Positions 51,871 to 59,619 of a stretch of DNA of 64,000 nt are shown one piece after another; positions within the stretch are counted from its first letter, which is position 1; every line of letters starts with the position of its first letter. The stretch is from an uncultured Bacilli bacterium (GTDB taxonomy: Bacteria > Bacillota_I > Bacilli_A > RF39 > UBA660): the NCBI GenBank assembly GCA_934162195.1, contig CAKPHO010000001.1, positions 1 to 64,000 of the forward strand, in the 5' to 3' direction. Under the pieces are notes generated by a model. It was not told the DNA's origin, made no database searches, and saw only the letters and a program-made list of their open reading frames with translations. Both the position numbers and the translations under genes were made by a program.

Positions 51871-52161
51871 TTAAGCTTCAATCTTTGTAATTAAATGACG
51901 AATTACATCATTACTAATTAAAGCTAAACGATCAAATTCTTTAATAGCTTTGTCATCACTAGCTTCTAAAGTAGCTAAGAAGTAATATCCACTTTTAAAT
52001 TTTTTGATTTCATAAGCTAATTCTTTTTGACCTAATTCTTTTACACTTACGTTCTTAGCTCCGTTATCAGTTAAAACTTTTTCAAATGATGCACTTACAC
52101 CTTTGATTTCTTCTTCTGATAATGTAGGACGAACAATAAACATAATTTCATAGTTTGTCAT
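51871..52161 (-). CDS. rpsF: 30S ribosomal protein S6
   Basis: 96 residues; 'YEIMFIVRPTLSEEEI' and 'LGQKELAYEIKKFKSGYYFLATLEA'. First gene of rpsF-ssb-rpsR, whose leader (52162-52222) can form a GAGTAAGAAATTTACTC hairpin. Confidence 0.98.
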   Translation of the reverse strand: MTNYEIMFIVRPTLSEEEIKGVSASFEKVLTDNGAKNVSVKELGQKELAYEIKKFKSGYYFLATLEASDDKAIKEFDRLALISNDVIRHLITKIEA

Positions 52162-52227
52162 ATCTACACCTCCTTATGGTCTACTGGCTTTCTAAAAAGC
52201 AAGGAGTAAATTTCTTACTCGCCTTTG

Positions 52228-52256
52228 ATTATAACAAAGAAAAATATATTTGTAAA
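52228..52256 (-). promoter_or_regulatory. promoter of rpsF-ssb-rpsR
   Basis: Minus strand TTTACA (52251-52256), 17 bases, TATAAT (52228-52233). Confidence 0.82.
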
Positions 52257-52427
52257 CCTTATTTTAATTATATTTAGCACTTTTTTTAATATACTCAAAA
52301 TTTTAAAAACATCAAAAAACATCAAAATTGGTATTGCTAATACAAAAAATGCGTTTTTTATGGACTAATACTATGAATAATTTTTGGCGTTTTTGGGGGA
52401 TAATAATAATGTAGTAGGTGAAGTATA

Positions 52428-52853
52428 ATGAATTTTAGTAAAGAAGATGAAAATTACATATATAATGTTATTGGAAAAAATATTAAAAAATATCGTAAAG
52501 CAAAAGGTTTAACTCAGGCACAACTTGCAGAAAAGATTGATTATTCCCTATCCTTTGTTTCTAGCATTGAAAGTAGAAAACATCAAACTTTTTCTTTAGG
52601 TGCATTATGGAGAATATCTTTAATATTAGAAGTTGATATGTATAAACTTTGTATTGATGAAGATGATTTAAGAAACAAAAAAAACTGTACCTTATATAAA
52701 TGTGATAATTGCGGTAATGAAATAAAAATGCCAAAAGAAATAATTACTACTTTTAATATTATTAACAAAATGTTTAATGATGATAACCAAAATCCAAAAT
52801 TTAATTGTCCAGAATGTAGAGAAGGGAAATTAATTATTAAAGAAAAAGACTAA
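52428..52853 (+). CDS. XRE-family regulator with C-terminal zinc ribbon
   Basis: 141 residues. HTH_3 domain (about 10-70: IKKYRKAKGLTQAQLAEKIDYSLSFVSSIES) and a C-terminal ribbon with CDNCGNEIKMP ... FNCPECREGK. The regulated genes are not evident. GTAGGTGAAGTATA precedes the ATG. Plus strand, convergent with ychF across a shared terminator. Confidence 0.88.
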   Translation: MNFSKEDENYIYNVIGKNIKKYRKAKGLTQAQLAEKIDYSLSFVSSIESRKHQTFSLGALWRISLILEVDMYKLCIDEDDLRNKKNCTLYKCDNCGNEIKMPKEIITTFNIINKMFNDDNQNPKFNCPECREGKLIIKEKD

Positions 52854-52877
52854 AGCGTTACAACTTTAGTCTTTTTT
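52843..52877. terminator. strong bidirectional terminator
   Basis: AAAAAGACTAAAG / CTTTAGTCTTTTT, 13-bp stem, eight-base loop. Confidence 0.93.
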
Positions 52878-53976
52878 ATACATTAAATCTAAAATAACAA
52901 ATATCGCCATCTTGCATTAAATATTCTTTCCCCTCAAGACGAACACGACCAGCTTCTCTTACTTTTTTTTCATCACCATATTTTTCTAGATCATCATAAC
53001 TCATTACTTCTGCTCTTATAAAACCTTTTTCAAAGTCTGTATGAATTATTCCTGCACATTCAGGAGCTTTCATACCTTTTTTAAAAGTCCATGCTCTAAC
53101 TTCATCTTTACCTGCTGTAAAATATGTTGCAAGTCCAAGCAAAGAATATGTAGCTTGAATTAATTTATCTAATCCACCAGAAGAAACACCTAAATCCGAT
53201 AGAAACATATCTCTTTCTTCATCATCTAATTCACTAAGTTCTTCTTCTATTTTAGCAGATACTGTAATTACCTTTGCCTTTTCCACTTTAGCATATTCCC
53301 TTATTTTATCAACATAAACATTTCCATCATTAACTAAATCTTCTTCACTAATATTAGCCATATATATTATAGGTTTAGCAGTTATAAGTCTAAAAGAATT
53401 AATTATTTTCATATCATCTTCTGATATATCTAATCTTCTTACTGGAATATTTTCTTCTAATCCATTTTTTATTCTTTTTAATATATCTAATTCCTTTAAT
53501 AAATCTTTATCCTTTGTTTGTGTAGCTTTTTTCTCTATTCTACCGATTCTAGAATCAACTATCTCTAAATCTGACAACATTAATTCAACATTAATAATTT
53601 CCATATCTCTAATTGGATCTATATCATTTTCTACATGAATTATATTTTTATCCTCAAAACATCGAACTACCTCTACTATAGCATCCACTTCTCTAATATG
53701 TGATAAAAATTGGTTACCTAATCCTTCACCTTTTGATGCACCTTTCACCAAACCTGCAATATCAGTAAATTCAAATGTTGTAGGAACCAAACTTTTAGGT
53801 TCATATAAGTTATTTAAAAAATCTAACCTCTTATCAGGCACTGTAACTACCCCAACATTTGGATCAATAGTTGCAAACGGATAATTTGCTGCTAAAATGT
53901 GTTTTTTTGTAATTGCATTAAACAAAGTTGACTTACCCACATTAGGAAGACCAACGATTCCTGCTGTTAAACTCAT
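52876..53976 (-). CDS. ychF: redox-regulated ATPase YchF
   Basis: 366 residues, exactly the family length. G1 GLPNVGKSTLFNAIT, 'NYPFATIDPNVGVV', 'FTDIAGLVKGASKGEGLGNQFLSHIREVDAIVEVVRCFED', NMxE-type 'YMANISEED', and C-terminal TGS domain ('AWTFKKGMKAPECAGIIHTDFEKGFIRAEV'). Binds ATP over GTP and the ribosome. ATG 53976 follows GGAGGGATATT. Confidence 0.97.
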   Translation of the reverse strand: MSLTAGIVGLPNVGKSTLFNAITKKHILAANYPFATIDPNVGVVTVPDKRLDFLNNLYEPKSLVPTTFEFTDIAGLVKGASKGEGLGNQFLSHIREVDAIVEVVRCFEDKNIIHVENDIDPIRDMEIINVELMLSDLEIVDSRIGRIEKKATQTKDKDLLKELDILKRIKNGLEENIPVRRLDISEDDMKIINSFRLITAKPIIYMANISEEDLVNDGNVYVDKIREYAKVEKAKVITVSAKIEEELSELDDEERDMFLSDLGVSSGGLDKLIQATYSLLGLATYFTAGKDEVRAWTFKKGMKAPECAGIIHTDFEKGFIRAEVMSYDDLEKYGDEKKVREAGRVRLEGKEYLMQDGDICYFRFNV

Positions 53977-53988
53977 AATATCCCTCCA

Positions 53989-54016
53989 TAAAAAAACTAT
54001 GAATAAATTCATAGTT
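53989..54016 (-). terminator. terminator after the AbgT-type transporter gene
   Basis: Minus strand AACTATGAA-TTTA-TTCATAGTT followed by TTTTTATGG, just downstream of the transporter stop. It begins within a few bases of the predicted ychF transcript start, so transcripts from the ychF promoter carry only part of it. Confidence 0.85.
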
Positions 54017-54019
54017 CAT

Positions 54020-54048
54020 ATTATACCACGTTTATTGAAACTTAACAA
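54020..54048 (-). promoter_or_regulatory. promoter of ychF
   Basis: Minus strand TTGTTA (54043-54048), 17 bases, TATAAT (54020-54025), with an extended TGG before the -10. Confidence 0.7.
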
Positions 54049-55572
54049 TTATAAAGTTGTATATCCACTTATTCCTAAAGGGAATCCCGATAAGTACCAA
54101 ATAATTATAAATACAATCCAGAATGCCAACATAATTAATACTGTTGGTAAAATAAGTTTTATAGTTCCAAAGATAGAAATATCATAATCCTCATCCGCAT
54201 TATTATGATGCATAAATCCTAATAACACGATAAAGAACGCATATAAAGGTGTAATTGCTTTTCCAATTCCATCTGCAACTTGAAAAATAAATTGCGTTAA
54301 ATCAGGAGTAATATTTGAACGCATAAATAATGGAACTATTAAAGGGGATACCACAGTCCATTTTCCTAAAGTTGACGGCATTACTAATGTCATTATTACA
54401 GCTAAAATAAAGAAAACAAATATTAATAATGCTCCCGAAAATTGAAACATACTTAGTACTTCTACTATTTTACATGTAACTAATTCTCCCAATCCTGTCC
54501 AATCTAATATAGCAATCATTTGTGAAGCAAAGAACATCAAAGCAAATAAATAACCTGAATTATATAAGCTTTTTGATAAACTCTCAGTAAAACCTTTACT
54601 GGTTTCAATATTCTTTGAAATTTTACCATATATAAAACTACATACTATCATCATTATTAAGAATATTAACATAATTCCTTCTTTGAAAGGAGCTCCTGTT
54701 GTAAATAGTTTAGCAATATAAGTAGTTTGATTATTATCAAGTAATATTCCTGAACCTAAAAATCCTGGAACAATCAAATAAACTACTATTAAAATCATTA
54801 TTACAAATGCAACAGTACTAAATATTAATCCCTTTTTTGAGTAATTTGAATCGCTCTCTTCTAATAATGGTTTTTTAAATTTAGGTGCTATTTTAACATC
54901 TATTAATTTAGCTAAAATAGGAACCATAATAATCATAGATGCTAACATTATATATAAAGTTGATAAATTATTATATGTGTAGTTAGGATCAACATCAATA
55001 GTTGCTGCCATTTGTGTAAGTGTTCCAAGTAAATATGTATCATAATTAAATATAATACCAGAAGCATAACCTAAAGTAATACCAAGAAACACCGTTACTA
55101 TTCCTAAAACAGAATTTCTGTTTATATATTTATATAAGTAGCCCACCAAAGGCATTAAAATAACAAAACTATATTCACCAATCATTGTTGAAACAAATCC
55201 CAATAAAACTACTAACAACGTTATAAAATATGGTTTTACTCTTCTAAATGGTTTAAATAATATTTGTAATAACCCGCTAGCATCCCCAATACCATATGCT
55301 ATTAATGATATTATAAATAAAACTAGTGGCTCAAACATTTTAAAATTAAGTAAAATATTTGAAAATAAGTACTTAATTCCATCTACACTCAAAATATTAT
55401 TAGGAGTAATCAAAGAAGTTTCAAGTTTACCATTAACTATAATAGTTTTTTCTGCTCTAACTCCAAGTGATGAAGTTATTAAACTTGCAACCATAATAAC
55501 AGCAGATATTATCAACATTACAGTTATAGGGCCTAATATTTTTTTCTTTTTCTTATTATTTTTAAATCTCAT
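54049..55572 (-). CDS. AbgT-family transporter
   Basis: 507 residues, about 11-13 membrane helices. Segments 'FEPLVLFIISLIAYGIGDASGLLQILFK', 'LALMFFASQMIAILDWTGLGELV'-like and 'LVMPSTLGKWTVVSPLIVPLFM' follow the AbgT pattern. Members import p-aminobenzoyl-glutamate or export antimetabolites such as sulfonamides. The large extracytoplasmic loop after helix 1 is family-like. AGGAGGAAAAG precedes the ATG. The substrate cannot be assigned. Confidence 0.82.
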   Translation of the reverse strand: MRFKNNKKKKKILGPITVMLIISAVIMVASLITSSLGVRAEKTIIVNGKLETSLITPNNILSVDGIKYLFSNILLNFKMFEPLVLFIISLIAYGIGDASGLLQILFKPFRRVKPYFITLLVVLLGFVSTMIGEYSFVILMPLVGYLYKYINRNSVLGIVTVFLGITLGYASGIIFNYDTYLLGTLTQMAATIDVDPNYTYNNLSTLYIMLASMIIMVPILAKLIDVKIAPKFKKPLLEESDSNYSKKGLIFSTVAFVIMILIVVYLIVPGFLGSGILLDNNQTTYIAKLFTTGAPFKEGIMLIFLIMMIVCSFIYGKISKNIETSKGFTESLSKSLYNSGYLFALMFFASQMIAILDWTGLGELVTCKIVEVLSMFQFSGALLIFVFFILAVIMTLVMPSTLGKWTVVSPLIVPLFMRSNITPDLTQFIFQVADGIGKAITPLYAFFIVLLGFMHHNNADEDYDISIFGTIKLILPTVLIMLAFWIVFIIIWYLSGFPLGISGYTTL

Positions 55573-55581
55573 CTTTTCCTC

Positions 55582-55770
55582 CTAAAAATTGATAACTTTT
55601 TTTAGCTTTTTATTAAATTCTATTCTAGGTAACATTATGCTTTTACCACAATTCAAACATTTAATTTTTATATCCGCACCAATTCTTGTTATCTCCCACT
55701 CGTTGCTACCACAAGGATGTTGCTTCTTCATAACTACAATACTGCCTAATTTATACTCTTTTTCCATCAT
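55582..55770 (-). CDS. DUF951 family protein (YyzM-like)
   Basis: 62 residues; 'LGSIVVMKKQHPCGSNEWEITRIGADIKIKCLNCGKSIMLPRIEFNKKLKKV' is the complete DUF951 signature with C-G and C-x2-C metal-binding-like cysteines. The first two codons are both ATG; the second (55767) has better spacing to GGTGA. Next to mscS and parB as in Bacillus (yyzM). Function unknown. Confidence 0.93.
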   Translation of the reverse strand: MMEKEYKLGSIVVMKKQHPCGSNEWEITRIGADIKIKCLNCGKSIMLPRIEFNKKLKKVINF

Positions 55771-56548
55771 GAATCACCAACTGTGGATAAGGAATACTAA
55801 TATTATTCTTATCCAAAACTAATTTTGCTTGTTTATTAAGTTCACGTTTTACACCATAATGTTTCATAGGTTTAGTTTCACAAACTATTCTAACGTTTAC
55901 TGAACTATCATCCAGTTTTTCAACACCTAAAACTTGAGGTTTACTTATCATTTCTGGATTTTCGTACTTTTCACACATATCAGATAAAACTTTTATAGCT
56001 TTATCTATATCACTTTCATAAGCAACTCCTACATCAACTATAGCCATTGACTTAGTTTTGCTATAGTTTGTAACTTCACCAATTAAATGGTTTGGAATAA
56101 TATGAATCTCTCCAGTATAAGCTTCTAATCTAGTTGTTTTTAAACTCAAAAACTTAACCCAGCCTTCATAACCATTTATCTTAACAAAGTCACCAATTGT
56201 GTATTGTTCTTCAATAATAATACTAATCCCTGCTACTATATCTTTTAATACGTCTTGAACAGCAAGACCAGCAACCAAACTAACAACACCTAAAGATGTA
56301 ACTAATGCTTTTGTATCTATGCCATAAATATCCATAATAATTAATGATGCAACTATAATTAAAAAATACTTAGTAATGCTAATGATTAAATCACTTATCA
56401 TTTTTCTTCTGTTATCATTTTTATTATGTCTTACTCGAAACAATTTTTTTACAACAGACTTTAATATATTATAAACCAAATATGAAACAACAATAGTAAC
56501 AATTGGCGCCACCACTTTTTTAGAAAGAATAATATTTAATATTTCCAT
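55751..56548 (-). CDS. small-conductance mechanosensitive channel (MscS family)
   Basis: 265 residues. Three membrane helices (about 10-27, 53-73, 80-104), a pore-lining helix 'VTSLGVVSLVAGLAVQDVLKDIVAGISIIIEEQ', and the beta domain 'YTIGDFVKINGYEGWVKFLSLKTTRLE'. Releases osmolytes on hypo-osmotic shock. Overlaps DUF951 by 20 bases. YkuT/YyaD-like short form. Confidence 0.93.
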   Translation of the reverse strand: MEILNIILSKKVVAPIVTIVVSYLVYNILKSVVKKLFRVRHNKNDNRRKMISDLIISITKYFLIIVASLIIMDIYGIDTKALVTSLGVVSLVAGLAVQDVLKDIVAGISIIIEEQYTIGDFVKINGYEGWVKFLSLKTTRLEAYTGEIHIIPNHLIGEVTNYSKTKSMAIVDVGVAYESDIDKAIKVLSDMCEKYENPEMISKPQVLGVEKLDDSSVNVRIVCETKPMKHYGVKRELNKQAKLVLDKNNISIPYPQLVIHDGKRV

Positions 56549-56549
56549 A

Positions 56550-57431
56550 CTATCTCTCCTTTACATCAAGTACTTCTAATATTCTATTCAAATCAGCCGT
56601 ATTAGTAAAAGATATCTCTATTTTATGATTTTTTATTTTTACCTTAGTATCCAGTTTATCTCTGAATAAATCTTCTACATACTTGTACTCATCATTACTA
56701 GTATTTTTTCGATTAATTTTTACTTTTTTTTCTATTTTTTCTTCTGATGTTATATTTTCTAAATCACGAACTGGCATTTTATCTTCAATAATTTGATTTG
56801 CCATTTCAATAATTTTATCATCAGATTCTAGTTTACTTAAAACTCTAGCATGTCCCATACTAATTTTACCATCCGCAACCATTTGTTGAACAGATGAAGG
56901 CAATCTTAATAATCCTAAAATATTAGTAATATGGCTTCTACTTTTACCAACTTTTTTAGCAAGCTCATCTTGCGTCAAAAATAATTTATCAAGCATGCTT
57001 TTATAAGCCAATGCTTCTTCTATTGCATTTAAATTTTCTCTTTGTAAATTTTCAAGAAGCGCTATTTCCATCATTTGTTCATCAGTAAAAGATCTAACAA
57101 TTGCAGGTATTTTAGTAATCCCTGCTAATTTAGAAGCCCTATATCTTCTTTCACCTGCTATAATCTCATAACCTTTAATACTTTTTTTTACAATAATTGG
57201 TTGAAAAACACCATGTTCTTTAATTGAAGATGCTAACTCGTTTAAAGCTTCATCATTAAAATTTTTACGTGGTTGATAAGGGTTAGGTCTTAATTCATTA
57301 ATATTTATATCAATAACTTCTTCACTAGATGCACTTTCATAAATTTGTTTTTCCATTGTGTTTAAATCTAGATTTTCATTATTAAATAATTCTTCTAATC
57401 CTTTGCCTAAAGCTCTTTTTTTAGTTTCCAT
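56550..57431 (-). CDS. parB: chromosome partitioning protein ParB (Spo0J)
   Basis: 293 residues. 'RALGKGLEELF', CTPase/arginine-patch 'LRPNPYQPRKNFNDEALNELASSIKEHGVFQPIIVKK', 'GERRYRASKLAG' and HTH 'LTQDELAKKVGKSRSHITNILGLLRLP'. Loads at parS and organises the origin. ATG 57431 overlaps parA by 11 bases; a TTG three codons upstream is an alternative. Confidence 0.96.
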   Translation of the reverse strand: METKKRALGKGLEELFNNENLDLNTMEKQIYESASSEEVIDININELRPNPYQPRKNFNDEALNELASSIKEHGVFQPIIVKKSIKGYEIIAGERRYRASKLAGITKIPAIVRSFTDEQMMEIALLENLQRENLNAIEEALAYKSMLDKLFLTQDELAKKVGKSRSHITNILGLLRLPSSVQQMVADGKISMGHARVLSKLESDDKIIEMANQIIEDKMPVRDLENITSEEKIEKKVKINRKNTSNDEYKYVEDLFRDKLDTKVKIKNHKIEISFTNTADLNRILEVLDVKER

Positions 57432-58206
57432 TTCTTTCAATCACTTCCTTTGCTAAATTAAGGTAAGCCTCTGTCCCCCTGCTATGTGGATCATAAGCAA
57501 GTATTGGTTTCCCATGGCTTGGAGCCTCTGATAATCTTACTAGTCTAGGAATTATTGTATCATATACACGTTCTTTAAAGTAACTCTTAATATCTTCTAC
57601 AACCTCTAATCCAAGATTAGTTCTATTATCAAGCATTGTTAATAAAACACCCTCAATATCTAACGTTGGATTTAAATTCTTTTGCGCTAACATAATAGTA
57701 TTTAATAGTTGCATAATTCCTTCCAATGCAAAGAATTCACATTGTACAGGAATAATAACTGAATTAGCAGCTGTTAAAGCATTTGTTGTTAAAAGACCCA
57801 AACTAGGAGGGCAATCAATTATAATATAATCAAACATTTCTTTAGCTTGATCTAAATACTTTTTAAGTTGATTACCTTTAACAAAGCCAGGTTCCTGTCT
57901 ACTCTTTTCCATTAACTCAATATCAGCACCTGCCAAATTGATAGTCGCTGGCATAACGTATAGATTTTTAAATTTAGTTTTAACAATCACTTCACTTAAA
58001 GTAGCATTATCAATAAGTAAATCATATACACTTTTTTTGATCTCACTTTTATCTATTCCAATACCAGTAGTACTATTACCTTGTGGATCTAAGTCTACTA
58101 ATAGTACTCTTTTTTTTAATACACCTAAAGATGCTGCTAAATTAATACTAGAAGTAGTTTTGCCTACTCCTCCCTTTTGATTAACTAAGGCAATAACCTT
58201 ACCCAT
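57421..58206 (-). CDS. parA: chromosome partitioning ATPase ParA (Soj)
   Basis: 261 residues. Deviant Walker A NQKGGVGKTTSSINL, 'LLVDLDPQGNSTTGIG', 'DYIIIDCPPSLGLLT' and 'LVRLSEAPSHGKPILAYDPHSRG'. Partner of ParB. ATG 58206 follows GGTGATGTTT. Confidence 0.97.
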   Translation of the reverse strand: MGKVIALVNQKGGVGKTTSSINLAASLGVLKKRVLLVDLDPQGNSTTGIGIDKSEIKKSVYDLLIDNATLSEVIVKTKFKNLYVMPATINLAGADIELMEKSRQEPGFVKGNQLKKYLDQAKEMFDYIIIDCPPSLGLLTTNALTAANSVIIPVQCEFFALEGIMQLLNTIMLAQKNLNPTLDIEGVLLTMLDNRTNLGLEVVEDIKSYFKERVYDTIIPRLVRLSEAPSHGKPILAYDPHSRGTEAYLNLAKEVIERNGN

Positions 58207-58274
58207 AAACATCACCATTTTCTAATACATTCTACGTATAACTATTTTATCACACTTACAACCATAAATCTATA

Positions 58275-59114
58275 TTATATTTTTATTTGATTCTTATTTT
58301 CTAATTTTTTATTTTCTTTTTCTATCTCTTTTAAACTTTTGTTTGGTGTTGGTAAGTTCTCTGGCAATGTCCCACCATTCTTTACGATAACTTCTCTAAT
58401 ATTTCTACCAATTGTATAATGCGTGTCACTAGCTATTATTTCTGTTTTCACATTATCTTTTTTTAGTTTAGCTTCTGTTTGTGATATTCTAAATAGATTT
58501 GCTACTAGTTCTTCACTTCCCATATTATCTAATATATCTTCTCAATATCTCAAACCTTTTCTTTTAGCTATATCATTAGCAGTTTCTCCATTATAAAGCC
58601 CCTTATAACCACAAATATGAAACTTGTCAAAATTCTTAACGCCACAATTTCTAGCAGTTATATTAAGTGAATAATTACCCTTTCTTGTTAAATTTCTTTG
58701 ATAAAATCTTTTCTCATCTTCTGTAAGTTCACTATACTCTTTTTCACTTAATTCTTGTTTTCTTGTTTGTATTGCAAAATAAGTTTGACCTAACGAAATA
58801 ACTTTTTTTCTAGAATCACCATTTTGTACAATTAAATAACACGCATATCTTGATAATTTATAATCTAACACACTTCTTTTAGCTCCTTTGGCAAGGTTTA
58901 TCATTTTCCCGACCCCGGGAAAATGTTCCTCAACACTATAACCACTATTTTCACATGATTTTTTTGCATTATTAATAGCATTAGAAAATCTTTCCCATTT
59001 ACTATATTCAAGTAATGGCATCAACTCCCTTGCTTCCCAATATTCCCTTCCGTTTTCATCTATATGTTTTATTTCTTCAAATATCTTTTCTGTATACTCT
59101 TTTACTTCATTCAT
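58275..59114 (-). pseudogene. dinD: DNA-damage-inducible protein D (DinD), interrupted by one in-frame TGA
   Basis: From ATG 59114 (AGGAGGTTAA upstream) residues 'ENGREYWEARELMPLLEYSKWERFSNAINNAK', 'GYSVEEHFPGVGKMI', 'KLSRYACYLIVQNGDSRKKVISLGQTYFAIQTRKQEL' and 'HICGYKGLYNGETANDIAKRKGLRY' are DinD. A TGA (58542-58544) follows GLRY where homologues have Trp, and the frame then continues unbroken (EDILDNMGSEELVANLFRISQTEAKL ...) to 58275. One base change (TGG to TGA) explains it. DinD inhibits RecA filaments in E. coli. Either a young pseudogene or a read-through case. Confidence 0.9.
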
Positions 59115-59170
59115 ATTTAACCTCCTCACTTATATAATTCAACATAACTTTCTTATTTCCTTTTTAATAT

Positions 59171-59203
59171 CAAAAAAATCATAGAAATTTGTTTCTATGA
59201 TTT
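59171..59203 (-). terminator. terminator downstream of the template-like repeat
   Basis: Minus strand AAATCATAGAAA-CAAA-TTTCTATGATTT followed by TTTTGAT. It would end a minus-strand RNA covering 59282-59381 before dinD. Confidence 0.88.
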
Positions 59204-59281
59204 AATATTTAAATATCTTTCTAGTTTCCTAAACCATTCTTTATACGCCTTAACATATAAAACAAGGCCCCCTTAGGAAAT

Positions 59282-59381
59282 CTGGGCGGACACCGTTGTT
59301 GTTCGAATCATCAACGTTATTGTTGTTGACGTTGCCGTTGTAGTTCACGTTCCAAGCATTGTTAGAGTTGTCGGCACGAGA
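59282..59381 (-). repeat. template-repeat-like segment (DGR TR candidate)
   Basis: A 100-bp non-coding segment aligning without gaps to the pilin 3' end at 59652-59751. In the pilin frame the minus strand reads SRADNSNNAWNVNYNG and on to NNGVRPDF, with 14 Asn (AAC/AAT) codons in about 34. A TAG stop lies two codons upstream in that frame and no ribosome binding site is seen, so it is not part of a gene. Invariant positions (SR, S, AW, V, Y, G, V, GVRP) match the pilin. This is the appearance of the adenine-rich template of a diversity-generating retroelement. Non-A differences to the pilin copy (about 16, against about 19 at A) mean that it is not a fresh template. Confidence 0.68.
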
Positions 59382-59467
59382 TAACTAACTATAAAAACAG
59401 CATGACATTAACAGCATTATCCCAATTATAAAATGTTATTAACATTCATAATCAAAATTTATAAGTA

Positions 59468-59552
59468 GCCGATTTGAAAAATCAAATCGGCCATCATCTT
59501 AACGGCAAAAACTAAAGATTTTTGCCTATTACAAGCCGACAAGTTCGACTTG
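59468..59552. repeat. three consecutive hairpins between pilin gene and template-like segment
   Basis: GCCGATTTGA-AAAA-TCAAATCGGC (59468-59491), GGCAAAAA-CTAAAGA-TTTTTGCC (59504-59526) and CAAGT-TCG-ACTTG (59540-59552). None is followed on the minus strand by a long T run, so they are not classic terminators. Stem-loops just past a variable repeat assist retrohoming in known diversity-generating retroelements; that role here is inference. The rest of 59115-59619 has no gene that I can support. Confidence 0.6.
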
Positions 59553-59619
59553 CTTCTTATGAATTTTATTTTTTTCTTCTTTTTAATTATTTTCTTCAAC
59601 TATGTCTTCTAATTCTTTA

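Noticed and set aside
58542..58544. UGA recoded as Trp (Mycoplasma-type code)
   Set aside because: tRNA-Trp has a CCA anticodon, Trp codons in intact genes are UGG, and genes such as rpsC stop at TGA.
59277..59391. Remnant of a second pilin gene in coding form
   Set aside because: Homology covers only 100 bp, a TAG lies two codons upstream in frame, and the Asn-codon loading fits a template better; kept as the main alternative in the finding.
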